Positions 10,284 to 22,286 are shown, numbered from the stretch's first letter. The stretch: DNA of 64,000 nucleotides from Amorphophallus konjac (GCA_022559845.1 CM040118.1:261477519-261541518), one strand, 5' to 3'. Notes: generated by a model from the sequence alone, not told the origin. Numbers and translations: made by a program.

Positions 10284-12828
10284 TGTTGGGTTCTGTGCAC
10301 CGCCTCTTTGTCTTAGACAATGGTTTTGATGATTCCAATATATTATATGTTGTTCGTATGTTTTAAAGTGAAAATATACTGTGTAAGTTTTGTGGATATA
10401 TGCACTGATCATCTTGATGATAAACATGCTCACATGTTAATATCTTTACCTTGCAGGTTTAGCATGCTTCATGGAAGCAGTTTCACTATTCAAGTTTGCA
10501 AGGGTCTATTCAGGTTTGCAAAGGTCGACTCCATGGGTCAACCCCTGGTTGATTCAAGCAAATATCTGACAATGCGTGGAAAGTGTGCTTTATTGATTTG
10601 GACATTTCTGAGCTTTTTGTGTGATGTATCTTGCATTGATGTTTAACCTTGCACAGACCTTATTTGTCACTTGCTCAAACTTTGTGCTTTGTTGCACGGA
10701 CCTTGTGCTACATTGCACCGACCTCATCTATGGGGTTAGCACTATATGCACCGACCCTGCTCATTGTGCACAGACCCAACCATTGGTTGCACAGACTTTG
10801 TTGATAGAATGCATTGAGTGTTTAACGTGTTTTGACATGATATAGTGGTTCACTCATATTGGTTATTATATGGGTAGTTCAACTTGTGTTGGAACTCCCT
10901 TTGACTGAACTTGGATATGTTTGGATTTGTTGTTTGGGCCACATGAATGGCCATCCTTGAGCTGAATTTAAATTGTTACTCTCTTGAGGTTTTGAGTTCT
11001 ACTGACAATTTCAGTTTGCCTTGGATTGTAGGTGGAACTTATGTAAGGTGTGATTGAATTGCTTGCTATATGAACTTGGAGAGACATTGTACTAATGTGA
11101 AATTCTTGTAAGTGCAGGCTCTTAAATGTCCTCAAATATTGAATCCATGGTAAGCTTCCACTCTTATTGCATTCCCTTGATCCTTGGTATAAGTTCATGT
11201 TGATATGGTTTTCCAAGTGCCAAGATTGGGTTGTTTCATGTATCTTAGCCTTGGGTTAATTTGGTTGCTTATATGCCCCTTATTAAATAGAGCTTCATGG
11301 TAGATCATGCTCATTTTGATTCCTAAACTTCCTTGCTAAATCTGGTTTCATTTGATGTTTTAAAGTCCCCTCATGCATGTCATTCTATTGTTTATGAATG
11401 ATATTTAATGGTGTTTTATTGGTCCATAATGTGTTTGGGGTTTCAATTGAGTTTTAACTAAGTTTTCTGATATGTCAGAAAAAATGTCGACTCACTGAGT
11501 CGACACTTATTTCAGGTTGTTTTGTCTGATACGCTGTTTCACTTGTCCAGACAGAAAGTGTCGACTCTAGGAGTCGACACTTTCTGGCGAGCCTGCTGGC
11601 TGGACACTTTATCTGCTGCGTCCGGAACGGGTTTTCCGGTTTGGTTTCGAAACCCTCATTTCAAGATCCGAATGGCTTGGCTTTTTACCCCAACACCCCT
11701 AGGGTAACTCCTATCCATTGGGTGTTAGATTGAGAGGTTTTTACATGGGGTTATATGTCTTTTGTTGCTAGTTCTCCTTGGCTATATATAACCTGTGATT
11801 TCCATCGGATAAACACCCCCCTTGGGCTAATGTTCTTCATCTTTGCTTGCAGGAAAAGCGGGGAAAGGAGGTGAGGGCGCCACCCCACCTGGAGGAGGAA
11901 GAAGGAGAGGAGGAGACCGCCATCAAGAAGCTTCCATCTGCCGATCTAATACGTCTTCGAGCATAGCTGCTGAAGATAGCTTTTCCTTTGGCTTCTCCTA
12001 CGAACGTTGCAAGCTTCCACTCCACGGACCTATCGTTCGGCGCACCCCATCGTTCCTCTAGATAGATTTCACTAGTGATTTGAGGGGGATTTCTTCTTCT
12101 CTCATCTCTATTTTCTCTTATAATCATGTATTGAAAGTTGGGTGTTCATTGTATATCTTGTCATTCTTTAAACCATGAATACACTGTGTGTGGGCAGAGT
12201 TGTATCTCCGCGTGTGTGGGTTTATTATGGGGAAACACTCCCCGTGTGTTGTTGTGTGTGGACGGAGCTGTGACTCCGTGTGGTTGTCATGTCCGAGGTA
12301 CGTACCCCGAACGTGTGTGTGTGTGCTGCAGTGGCAGCGTGTTGGGGCTTGTCCCCGTGTGGTTATTGCTGCGGAAGCAGCGTGTGTGTGATTGGGTTTC
12401 ATCCCCGTGTTGCTACATTTCGTAGCGTGGAGTGAAGCCTCACCCCGTTGGGTGAGGGGTGGACGTAGGGAGCCCGTCGTGGTCCCGAACCACCTTAAAA
12501 TCCCTGTGTCTTGTGTGAGTGCCTGTGTGATTGTCATTTCTTCTATCTCCATTCACAGGTACATTATATAGGTTTTTAATTCACTGCACAATCACTCACT
12601 GCTACATCCGTAATCTGTGTTGAGCAAATTTTCCCTATTAGTTGTATTAACTATCTGTGTGAGATCGAAAAGTTTGAGAGAACATTGTAATCTCACTTGA
12701 GTTTTAGTTAATGAACGCTGTTAGTTTTACTTCCGTAGTAATTAGTTAAGAAAGTTTTTTAAAATCCGCCATCTCAGCAAGGGGACAATTCAACCCCCCT
12801 TCTTATCCGCCATCTCTCTGGGCCAACA
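10284..12828 (+). repeat. C1 3' LTR
   Basis: It is 2,545 bp and matches the 5' LTR along its whole length. GTCGAC pairs are at 11486-11505 and 11561-11577, the TATA box is at 11783, and the hairpin chain plus conserved module at about 12194-12497. The hairpin at 12325-12338 reads GCTGC/GCAGC where the 5' LTR has GCTAC/GTAGC, a paired substitution that keeps the stem. TSD AACCA follows. Confidence 0.92.
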
Positions 12829-12962
12829 AACCACTTGCTGGAAACTGTTGGTGGTTGGGTGCTAAAGACCCTCTGTAATGCTTAGCCACATGCATTTGCC
12901 TTTCTGATGCCTTAAAAAGCTTGTCACCTTATAATGCCATCTCCCACCTGCCTCTCCATCAG
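12829..12962 (+). pseudogene. RPOT fragment, part 2 (rest of exon B)
   Basis: After the duplicated AACCA the reading frame of the RPOT exon resumes: KPLAGNCWWLGAKDPL, a TAA or TAG replacing the usual Gln codon, then [14 protein letters not shown] and AISHLPLHQ. The exon ends at a canonical donor (CAG then GTATCA at 12963). In the intact family the next exon begins DGSCNGLQ; I do not find it downstream, so the captured fragment seems to stop in this intron. Confidence 0.85.
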
Positions 12963-14640
12963 GTATCATCTAATCTTAAGCTATTGCATATCTATATATA
13001 ATTTAATAATAGTGTTGCTTACTTTGCACTAATGGGTTTGTTTCTATGAGAATATTGGATGGACCTCAGAAGCATGCAGGAGGATTTGGAGCAATAATGG
13101 GGGTTTCTTAATTTACAATTTAAATTTTCTTCATGTGTGGGAGTTGGAAATTTGGAACATGGAGGGGGGTCAATGGTAAAATGAGTTATTCATGCTTCTA
13201 AGGGATAAGTGGTGTAGTTGGTTCAGAGCATGGGTGTGCTTCAAGTGGGTAATACCAAAATCTTCTTATTCCTCTAAAGCTCATGGGATCCAACATGCCA
13301 AATGAATTATCATTTTTTTGCCATTTATTTTCGAGGTTTCTTTCCATATTTATCTCATCCTTAGACGAAGCGTCACTAACATATGAAAAATTTGTTCCCT
13401 CATTAAGTGACTATGCAACCCAGGGCTTGGTCTTATGCATTGCAAAAAGAGTGGGTTCTCTTTGTGATGTTGCCCAAACAAGGGACATTTATTAAGCATT
13501 GAATACCTCTGCGTCTGAGGTTATTCCATGTATATAGCATGTTTTCTTTTAAAATCCACATGAAGCATTTCACATTTAAAAGAAAAACATACATTCTTTA
13601 CTCACATATTACTCTCATGTGATTTGACTCTTAAAGGTTTCCTCTTTTGAAAGTTTGCACATCAACCTTCTCAAATTATGCATCCCAAATCTCCTGATAT
13701 AGCCTATTTCATACTTTGAATCTCGTTCAAACGATTTCACCATCCATGATATTCCTCCTAAAATTAAGCTTCCACTCTTGCTCATGTTCCACTTCAACAT
13801 CGTAATTCAACTTTCTTATGTTTCGTTTGCTTCGAGATGAAATATTATTAATATAGGGTTCTTATGTTTTGTTTTTAATTCCTTTTGTCCACCATCATTA
13901 GATTTTCTACAATTTTCTTTTGTCCATTTCCAACATTATTATGTTATCTTTGCAGCGATGGGTTGTTGACTTCAACGAGTATCCATGATAAAGCCTTAAG
14001 TTGAACCATCCGAATGTGGAGGTACCATGTTTTCATATTTTATATATGTGTACGTGTGCGTGCTTGTCTACATGCCGTTGTCTTTTTACCAAGCTTTGGT
14101 ATAAGATTTGCAATTTTATGGATACAGTTAATGATGCCTTTTTAATTTATAAGTCAAACTTTCAGATTTTGTAAATTAAGAAAAATGATCCCAAAAATGA
14201 TTTTACGAGTTTTTGTAGATAGACCAAAATTATTTATATCATATTCTAAATTTGTTCTCTATGCTAGATGCTTTGACACCCTCATTGCTTTATGTACTTA
14301 ATATGTCCAAAGGTCGCCTTGAACATAGTACTTGGGGTTCTTAGTGCATGCATGCATGTCTGTGTATGTATGGATTCCATGAGTGTGGCAGCTAGGTGCA
14401 TGTGCACTCATTAGTGGCTTCTTCAACGCATGTCTTCATGTGCAATTGTTTGATATGGTAGGTAGGTTGTCTAGTGAATAAAACTTCGTTTCTCAGCAAG
14501 TAATGCTTGTCCATGCACCTAATGCTAATGCAAACAACAATTACCATGTCACTTGAGGCCATGCATTGTAGCCTCTATGGTTCTTTAGAAGGCTAAGATG
14601 ACCTCCAGTTACATGGACATTACTGTAAATTTTTGTCGGG
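12963..14640 (+). other. CACTA interior, intron-like AT-rich DNA
   Basis: No gene is recognised. The beginning is probably RPOT intron. Short open frames at 13283-13495 and 13615-13800 have no recognisable motif. Confidence 0.4.
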
Positions 14641-15721
14641 TATGTGTTGTTTCGTGCCTCTTTCCTTAGTAACAAAATTCAAGAGAATAATGCTAACTAT
14701 TGTTCTGACATTAGTGTTTATTTGCCAAAGCTTTGCAATGAAGTAGATGAAAGTGCAGTTGGAACATGCTTTCAGCTTGTTCTTGTTCCTATGGGTGAAG
14801 CTTTCCCAGATGATCCTCCTCTTCTACTAGCTTTTGAGTCATACCATTGAAAAACTCTATTATTCCTTTTTTTGTGTAAAGGCTCTACATTTACAAGCTT
14901 TCCTAAAAAGGTAGTTTCTTTAAAAAAAAGCTTCTTTCTACTCCTTCTCAACGTGTTACATACAGGTTGGATTGATTTTTTTGACTAAAAGTCACCACAT
15001 TAAAACAAAAGGACAAGTGAAAAAAAAACCCATGAATATAATCTCTATGGTGTTGTTTATGGAATTAGTGTTTGTGCTGAGTTTGGTGGGTCTATTTTTA
15101 GGCCACTCATAGGAGGTGAGTTTCTGATTGTGTTTGTCGAGCTGTAAAGCTTTAAATACATGCATGAGTTCCTGAATTGTATACACTTGCAGAGGCTCTT
15201 TCCAGGTTGATCAATCTCATAAGGAAGCTTGATGCACTTCAATCAGATAATGTGATGGAATATGACAATATTGCTTCTGCTTTGGGGAAAATTTGACAAT
15301 TCCATCGTGGCAACATTGATGCAACTCAGGTATTATTTCCATTATAAGTTAACAAATGTCTACATAATGCCTTGCACTGAAGGATGCTGACTTCTGCTTC
15401 TTTTTTATTACACTTTTTTTATTTGGCTAAAAGAGACAATATGCAAGATCAATATCCAGACTGCCCCTTAAAAGTGGTTGTCTTGGACTTGAATCCTAGT
15501 TGAGAAAACTTTCCTTTTCCTCTAAACTTTTGGTTGACAGGATACTGTCCTCTAACAACTTTAATCAATCTTCCACATTTTTTAATTCATTTTCATGATG
15601 ATATAGCACTCACCCCCTTTGGAGCTCATTTAAAGACTTCACTGCATCATTATGGTGTCTATAAAAGCTTGCAGCAAGCTATGGAATCCCTGCACCATGA
15701 CAAGGCAAAAAGGATTAGTAG
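14641..15721 (+). pseudogene. Probable exons of a second captured gene, unidentified
   Basis: Three exon-like blocks lie in order. An open block at 14641-14850 reads SDISVYLPKLCNEVDESAVG and VPMGEAFPDDPPLLLAFESY, ending TGA. A 137-bp block at 15193-15329 lies between CTTGCAG and GTATTA and reads EALSRLINLIRKLDAL; it has an in-frame TGA. A 181-bp block at 15541-15721 lies between GTTGACAG and GTGAGT and reads DDIALTPFGAHLKTSL then HHYGVYKSLQQAMESLHHDK. The splice-like borders and protein-like composition suggest captured host exons. I do not recognise the protein, and joining the blocks into one gene is inference. Confidence 0.45.
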
Positions 15722-16690
15722 GTGAGTTTTTCCCTTTGTAATTTCTTTAATTTCCTGTTTGTGATTTCTTTGATTGTTAGTACAAACACCGATTGCCTGT
15801 TTTTTCCTTTTTGATTAATTTTTAAGGCTACTGTTGCATAGTAAGCTATGGCTTACCTGCTACATTATTAGATGTCCTTGTGTTTGACATTTAGTTAAGA
15901 GAAATCATCCTTTTTTAATGCATTTACTCTGATCATTACTTTCTTGACAAAGTATAAAATAGTTTTACAATTTCTTATGGCATTTTGTTTTAAGTTAGAT
16001 GAAATATGATGCTGGAAGACTGTCTCCGAAGAATTGGTAAATTTGATGCTTTGTTGCCAAGATATTCAACTACCATATATTGCGTCATTCATTGAAGCTT
16101 CAAGCCTATTAAGTACATGAAATCAATGTAGAACTGTCTTGCATGATTTAAGTACATGAAATAAATGTAGAACTAAGTCCCAAAATATGATCACTATTCT
16201 GTTTCAAATTGCTTCAGAAAAATATTGCTATGGTGTGGCTACACTGGACATGTACTGAGACTCAACATGTTAGACAGACTCATTTTGGGAGTCTTTCATG
16301 TCATGTTTTCTTCTAAGTAGTTTTTCATATTTAATTTTAGATGTTCCTTCTGTTTTGGGTTTGTGATAAATTGCAAATTTGATAGACTTGTGAACGTGCA
16401 AGTTTTTATGTTTTGAACTCACATTTTCACCCTTGAGATCATGGCATTTGAGATGATAGTGTTCCAGCATGATTTACATGCTATATTGTTCATTCTCATT
16501 CAAGGAATGCTAGTTATAAAGGAGGAGGTTATATGAATTCCAAATCTGTACTAATTTGGTTATTTTGTGTTTTGCAAGTTTAAACCTTAAGCATAAATCC
16601 TCCAGAATCAAGGAACATTGGTCACATATATTCCATTGGGCATCTAAGGGTTTAAGGGGCTGTAATTGCATTTTTCAGAACCTTAGGAAG
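15722..16690. other. CACTA interior, nothing recognised
   Basis: AT-rich DNA without convincing reading frames. A 26-bp phrase containing AAGTACATGAAATAAATGTA is nearly repeated at 16110-16175. Confidence 0.3.
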
Positions 16691-17118
16691 TGCCCAGCTT
16701 GAAAGGGTCGACCCCCCCACTGAGAAGGGTAGACCCATGTTCATGGTTTTGGCCAAACAGAACCATTGTCTTGAAAGGGTCGACCCCCTGCAATGTAAGG
16801 GTCGACCTGCATAGAAAATGGGTCAAACAAAAGCAGGGCATTGAAAGGGTCGACCCCCTTCTCTGTAAGGGTCGACCCCTGTGCATCTGTCTGGGCCAAA
16901 CAGAATAGATGCATAAAAAGGGTCGACCCCCTTCAGAGAAAGGGTCGACCCTTTCTATTCATCTGTTCGCACGTGTATTCCGTATCACTCCGGAAGCCAC
17001 TCATCAGACCATTGGTTGGGGTGATCTTTTACCACAATACCCCTGGGATGTACTCTACTTAGATGTATATTGTTTTCATCTTTCCGATTACTATTTTGTC
17101 ATATATAAAGGTGAATGA
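16691..17118 (+). repeat. GTCGAC cluster with downstream TATA, possible LTR remnant
   Basis: Seven GTCGAC sites (16707, 16779, 16801, 16849, 16871, 16922, 16943) and one GTAGAC lie in 240 bp, in AAGGGTCGACC contexts arranged as facing pairs. A TATA-like CATATATAAAGG follows at 17099. The order resembles the U3 of C1 and S0, so it may be an old SIRE-like LTR piece inside the CACTA element; I found no LTR ends. Confidence 0.5.
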
Positions 17119-18341
17119 TGATTTCTGAGATTTCTAGTCTTGTTTTCAAGCCCAAAATGATGAGTTTGCTTCTATATTCAATCTCGAAGACTACAAAGGT
17201 AAGAATGGCGATTGATCTATAATCTATTGAAATGAGTTGTCTAGGGTCTCTTTTTTTTATTTTTCATATTCTTATGTTTCCCTAGCCTCTTTGTTAATGT
17301 CCAATTGAGTTTGTTGGTCCTTGCTTGAATGAAAGACATGTATCTTCCCTAGAAATGTGTGTTAGTGGATGGAAACCATGGAATACATATATCCAATTTA
17401 ATTTCAAATTTTGGAACATTCAGTGAATCATGTTTATGCATTCCGTGAATCATGTTTATGCATATGAAACCAATGTGATAATGCTTATTATTTCTTTGAA
17501 GGCTTAATGGTAATCTGTTATCTACATTTTTTGTGTGTTTCAGTGTTGAGGCTATGACAAATCCTAACATTTGTGGGAACTGTGTTTCAATTAGTTTGTG
17601 TTCTCTTGTGAAGGAAGTCACAAGAACAATAAACAATGGATCAACCTTATACTATTGGCAGCATAGAAAATCTCAAACAATAAAAATGAAGGGTAAGAAA
17701 AATATAAAGAACTAACGTACTATGGGCTTTTCCCCATGGTTTGTAGGTTTTGCCACTTTGGTTCCTAAATATCTTGTTGTTCTAGTAGTTTAATTATTAT
17801 GCATTCAGGATATGTTGTTCATTCAATGTTGTATATAACTCATTATGTTTCTATCTTGAATATTTTCTTTGATTGTCAAACTTTTAAATAACTTTACAAT
17901 TGATTTAAATAATTTTTACTGTTATATGTGCTGATATACATGTTATGTAGGGTTGAAACTTTTATTTGATTGGCTAAGTCAAGTTTGAATGCCATACACG
18001 ATACATTATACTTCTGATGCATACTGTGAAATTAATTACTCACATCCTTGGGCAAGAATGTTAGGCTGCTTGATCTGCCAATTGCATAATTTAGGGTGCT
18101 TCACCTGCCAATTGTGTAATTCATATGCCATGTTCAACACTCTGTTGAGATTCTGAAGTGGATACTTAATTGAACTCATGTTTAATACTAGCATACATAA
18201 TCTACTTCAAAGCATAAATTATATCATTTATGTTTTAAACATGTTTCACTAATCAAATTTTATTATGTGCATATATACATATGTATATGTTTACATATTT
18301 TATTTGTTATCGTATCCTATTTTTAAAATTTCTTTTTTTGA
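17119..18341. other. CACTA interior, nothing recognised
   Basis: AT-rich, with only short unconvincing frames. A small direct repeat (ATTCAGTGAATCATGTTTATG then ATTCCGTGAATCATGTTTATG-like copies) lies at about 17418-17463. Confidence 0.3.
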
Positions 18342-18645
18342 TCAAGAGAGGTATGTCCTTGTATACATGTTTACATATTTTATTATAGCTTTGATAACAT
18401 TAAGTGCATCTCCTTCCATGATCAACGGTTGCAATAAATTTTTAGCCATTTTAATCGCCTCCAAAAGGGTGAGAGCTTCAACTGCAATGGGATGGCCTTG
18501 CCGAAATAGGAATGCAGAGGCTTTGATCAAGTTGCCTTGGTGGTCTTTAACTAAAAAATCTCCCACACCAAAATCATTTATTGTGGCACCATCAAAATTT
18601 ATCTTTAGAAAACCTTGTAAGGGAGGAATCCATGGGGTCTTTTGA
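18342..18645 (-). pseudogene. RNase H-like domain fragment of a LINE-type element
   Basis: On the minus strand a frame reads KTPWIPPLQGFLKINFDGA, the usual start of the RVT_3 RNase H-like domain found at the C-terminus of plant non-LTR retrotransposons. It continues with VKDHQGNLIKASAF, HPIAVEALTLLEAIKMA and IMEGDALNVI. The acidic residues of the D-E-D type active site (NFDG, VEAL, EGDA) are still there. The fragment is about 100 residues, shorter than the full domain (about 120), and no reverse transcriptase is attached. Plus-strand frames over this stretch are shadows. Confidence 0.75.
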
Positions 18646-19523
18646 CTCTAATCCAATCCTATAATTCTTGCTTCTGAAGGAAGTTCTCTCATGTAGCTCA
18701 GTCACTGGGTTTATGTCTATGGCTCTTTTATTATTATGTTATATTTCCACTCTTATATAAATTTCTTAAATTGGAGACAAAATGAAATGTGAGAATGGTA
18801 GAGGGGGATGTCTGTCTGTGGAACCTGTTGGAAAGTTGCTGCTTTGCTGTGGTGGTACAATCAATAGTCTAATGCCCCGATGGTTCCCTGTCTATGTAGG
18901 CTTTCTGATGTAGCCTAAACCTGCAATGTATTGGTGTTTTTCTACTACAGTGTAGGGGTCAGTCACTGGGTGGTTTCAAACACCTTGGTTGCATAACACA
19001 GTGTGAGCCTTTTGAAACAAGAAACATGCTATATCCTCCATCAATTGATACTTTGGAAGGGAGATTTCCCTTATCCACCATGACTTCATAGAATTCTTTT
19101 TCTATGATTCCTATCTTTAGTCAAAGCTGTCAACACTTGATCACATGAAGATGAGGATATTTCACAAAACAGTTGTGCCCTTTAGCACATGCAACTGTGG
19201 ATTACTTCTTGAGTCTTGACATTGCATGGTTTTATAAAGCTTCACCTCTTCATTGGGCATGGGTGAGTAGGGGTTAGATTTTATGAGGGATCATGGTAGT
19301 TTGCATGCCTTTCCTTTTCTCTTTTGTTGCATAGTTTTAACTTGTATATTTTTCTATGTATATAAAGTATGCATTGTTAACCTTCTTTCCCTAAAAGCTC
19401 TCACCTTTGTCCTTGTGTTTTTTTACTCTTCCAGATTTCCATGGTTTTTTGCATTGATCCCCAGAGATCCTTTGTAAAACTCTCTGATTGGAAGCACCTT
19501 TCACTTTCTAAAGCCAAACATGG
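18646..19523. other. CACTA interior, nothing recognised
   Basis: No gene or repeat recognised. Confidence 0.3.
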
Positions 19524-19852
19524 CTTTGAGTGCATGGATCTATATCAGAAATCATGATTTTTTGCCTATCAGTTTCATCTTACTTTCCAAATGACTGAGT
19601 TTGGTATGATATGTCTTGTATATTTACCATTTATAACTTGACCTTGCTTTTGGTAGTTGACTCTTGTATTGCTTTCTTTTGTGCATTGATTTTTGTTGTG
19701 GATTGAAAAAGGCAACTTTCATTTCTAATGCTCCATTATCTCTTCACTATCTCATCATCTATTTTACATTTTTTTTTGCAGTGGTCTTTCCACCCTTTTG
19801 TTTCTCACAGCAAACATTTCTACACAGTTCTCCTTTGGTGCAGGGTGTTAGC
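19524..19852 (+). repeat. Direct repeat, left copy (329 bp)
   Basis: It starts CTTTGAGTGCATGGATC and ends CAGGGTGTTAGC. A nearly identical copy lies at 20273-20600, 749 bp later. The short frames in both copies are shadows of the duplication. Confidence 0.85.
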
Positions 19853-20272
19853 ATTCTTAGTTGTAAGTTTGGATAAGGCACCAACTAGCTTTTTTATTGT
19901 TAAGCTGTGCATAGGACTTACATTGGTGATCTTTTTAGCATTCACCGTGTTGGGTTAGGTTCAAATGGAGGTTATTTACCACACAAAATTACCCATTAAA
20001 AGACAACAATCAGCCCACCAGATTGGCTGAACCTTGGGGCTCTCAGGCTGAATCATGCATGGAAAAGCTTAATCCAATATCATAATGCAATTATGCAACC
20101 CATGAGACTATGGTCCTCAAATCACTAAAACTAAGTCAGATCCTTGGTGAGGTGCTTAAGGTTGGATCATGAGCTTGTTTATTTTCATAATTGTGAAAAA
20201 CATGGTTTATAAAACTGGGCCAATTGATTGGGTTGGATCAGAATTGGCAAACTCCTAATCATATTTGTTGTC

Positions 20273-20600
20273 CTTTGAGTGCATGGATCTATATCAGAAA
20301 TCATGATTTTTTGCCTATCAATTTCATCTTACTTTCTAAATGACTGAGTTTGGTATGATATGTCTTGTATATTTACCATTTATAACTTTACCTTGCTTTT
20401 GGTAGTTGACTCTTGTATTGCTTTCTTTTGTGCATTGATTTTTGTTGTGGATTGAAAAGGGCAACTTTCATTTCTAATGCTCCATTATCTCTTCACTATC
20501 TCATCATCTATTTTAAAATTTTTTTGCAGTGGTCTTTCCACACTTTTGTTTTTCACAGCAAACATTTCTACACAGTTCTCCTTTGGTGCAGGGTGTTAGC
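20273..20600 (+). repeat. Direct repeat, right copy (328 bp)
   Basis: It differs from the left copy at a handful of bases by eye, for example AAAATTTTTTTGCAG in place of ACATTTTTTTTTGCAG. No terminal repeats or TSD mark it as a transposon. Confidence 0.85.
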
Positions 20601-21480
20601 TTGTGGATAAACTTCCCATTTGTAATGTGTACTTTGTAAGAAATTTTAATGATAAGGAGTTGGTTAGCACATATATATCATTTATGTTTGAAATTACATA
20701 TACAAACTCTGCAGTGTGTTTTCGCATACGTGGTGGTGATGATGACTATGCTTTCATTGTGCAACAGGTTAATTAAAGTGTAGCATCAAAACAAGGTATC
20801 TGATTTGTCTTTATAGATGGATCAAGGGATATATTTTGTCCTTTAGTATTCTCACTTCTTGTAGTATATTTATATTTTTTAACTATCGTGAAATTACGTT
20901 GCTATTGGAATATTAACATGAGTTTTTATTTCTTCTGTTTTAGCATGGAATTGGTTTAGCAGGAGCGATAGTTCATATTTTAGCATGGAATTGGCTCACT
21001 GAATTGTGTATAGAGGATTTTTTAGTCCAAGCTACAGAAATTTATGGTCAATACTGATTGGCATCAAGTACTTTGTGAAGCAGGAGCAGAGGGGTTCCCA
21101 AGTTCAAATGATAAACTCAGTTTACAATTTATAGTGTTCCTCTTAGCTGGCATCCATTTATCTAATTTATAGTGTACCTCTATTTTAGCATGGAATTGGT
21201 TCATGAACCTGATCATTCTTGATGACCTTTTAACTACTTACTTTGTTACTTTAGATGTAGTATGGATATAGATGCCGCTGAGATGTGTATAAATTTGTTT
21301 CAACATAGTTACAGTTTTAAGGACAAGTGTTGCATGTATCCTTTACTTATTATTTCTCTCAAGTTCATCACACATTAAGAGAGCAAATATTTCATGTTTG
21401 TGAAATGCAATATTTAGTTACTATTTATAGAAGCAACGCATGTGCATTATTATAGGTGATGAGAGCACATATACTAATAG
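20601..21480. other. CACTA interior, nothing recognised
   Basis: AT-rich. The phrase TTTTAGCATGGAATTGG occurs three times (about 20939, 20979, 21182). Confidence 0.3.
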
Positions 21481-21889
21481 GATTTTTTAAATAAAAGATA
21501 ACATATTACTACGTTTTTTATTAACCGACGTTAAAGCATTTTCCTATGTTTTTTAAAAAGCGATGTTAATACTTATTCATATATTTCTTTTACTACGTGG
21601 TAAAAGATAATAGTTATATTTTCAAAAATGTAGGTATATCCTTTTATATTCGTATCTGTAGGTGACTTTTACCTACGCTTTTGTTAGACTATTCTTATGC
21701 TAATAAAGCATAGGTATAGGTCGATCTATACCTATGTTTTATTGAAACGTAGGTATACCCTATAGTCACGTGAGCAAGCGCCACGCTTTGAAAGCGTGGC
21801 AAGCAAACGTAGGTAAAAGATTTTCCCACATTTTTTGGACCTATACCTACATTTTAAAAACGTAGGTAAAGGCCAATTTTCCTATAGTG
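21481..21889. repeat. Right subterminal and terminal repeats of CACTA element
   Basis: ACGTAGGTA and its inverse recur (near 21511, 21630, 21671, 21706, 21746, 21806, 21846, 21861). A near-perfect 21-bp palindrome with arms GCCACGCTTT and AAAGCGTGGC lies at 21780-21800. The element ends CCTATAGTG at 21889 and is followed by the TSD AAT. Confidence 0.78.
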
Positions 21890-22260
21890 AATGTTTACCC
21901 CTCGATGGGGGATGTTTTATTGAAACACAACATTTCATCACTTCTCTTATTAATATAAAGTTTAGGCCCGAGGGCCCCTTGTCCTGACGTTTAATCAAAA
22001 ATTTTATCCCCTCCGGGGAGATGTAATTAACGTCGTGACCTTTATAGCATGGCGGGTTTTAGTCTTGACCTGATATCCACATCATCTGGTTAGTCAGATG
22101 GAGCGCACCAGTGGTTCTAAACCACCTTGGTCTTCAGAACCCGAATAAACTATCACTTTTGTGACTGGCACGCAAACGCACTTAATAAACCAAATAAACC
22201 AAGAACAATAAAAGACGATAAAAATGATAAAAAAGGGTGAATGTGAACCAGAGTGCGTCA
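21890..22260 (+). mobile_element. Right part of 5' LTR of G1 (U5 end)
   Basis: It continues the LTR broken at 1944. It is the reverse-complement relative of 41236-41470 and 63546-63800, sharing the GTGACTGGCACGC and GATGTAATTAACG phrases. It ends AGTGCGTCA at 22260, matching the end of the LTR at 63546 (AGTGCGTCCA on the minus strand), and is followed by a primer site. Confidence 0.7.
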
Positions 22261-22268
22261 AATAGGTT

Positions 22269-22286
22269 TGGCACGTCTGGTGGGAC
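22269..22286 (+). other. Primer binding site of G1 (Tat type)
   Basis: TGGCACGTCTGGTGGGAC, eight bases after the LTR. It resembles the TGGCGCCGTCTGTGGGA primer site common in plant Tat-clade Gypsy elements, with a few substitutions. Confidence 0.65.

Larger units (their letters stand above)
3839..12828 (+). mobile_element. Gag-only SIRE-like Copia element C1
   Basis: Two LTRs (3839-6385 and 10284-12828) start TGTTGGG and end CCAACA. The 5-bp duplication AACCA flanks the element (3834-3838 and 12829-12833). A tRNA-Met type primer site follows the first LTR and a polypurine tract precedes the second. The interior (3.9 kb) has a gag pseudogene and then about 2.1 kb of non-coding DNA. Protease, integrase, reverse transcriptase and RNase H are all absent. 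By eye the LTRs are roughly 95 percent identical (not computed). It is inserted in the captured RPOT exon and therefore postdates that capture. Confidence 0.93.
1945..21889. mobile_element. CACTA DNA transposon carrying host gene fragments
   Basis: The left end is CACTACAAGAAATGGG. The right end read inward is CACTATAGGAAAATTGG, so 10 of the first 12 bases agree. The flanks carry the 3-bp duplication AAT (1942-1944 and 21890-21892), as expected for the CACTA (EnSpm) superfamily. Both ends carry subterminal copies of the motif ACGTAGGTA in both orientations. Total length is 19,945 bp, or about 10.95 kb without the Copia element C1 inside it. No TNP2-like transposase is visible, so it is probably non-autonomous. 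Between the ends lie RPOT exons, probable exons of another gene, a LINE RNase H fragment and a duplicated 329-bp segment. Orientation cannot be assigned. Confidence 0.85.

Noticed and set aside
18265..18645. Plus-strand frame of 126 residues
   Set aside because: Shadow of the minus-strand RNase H-like fragment.
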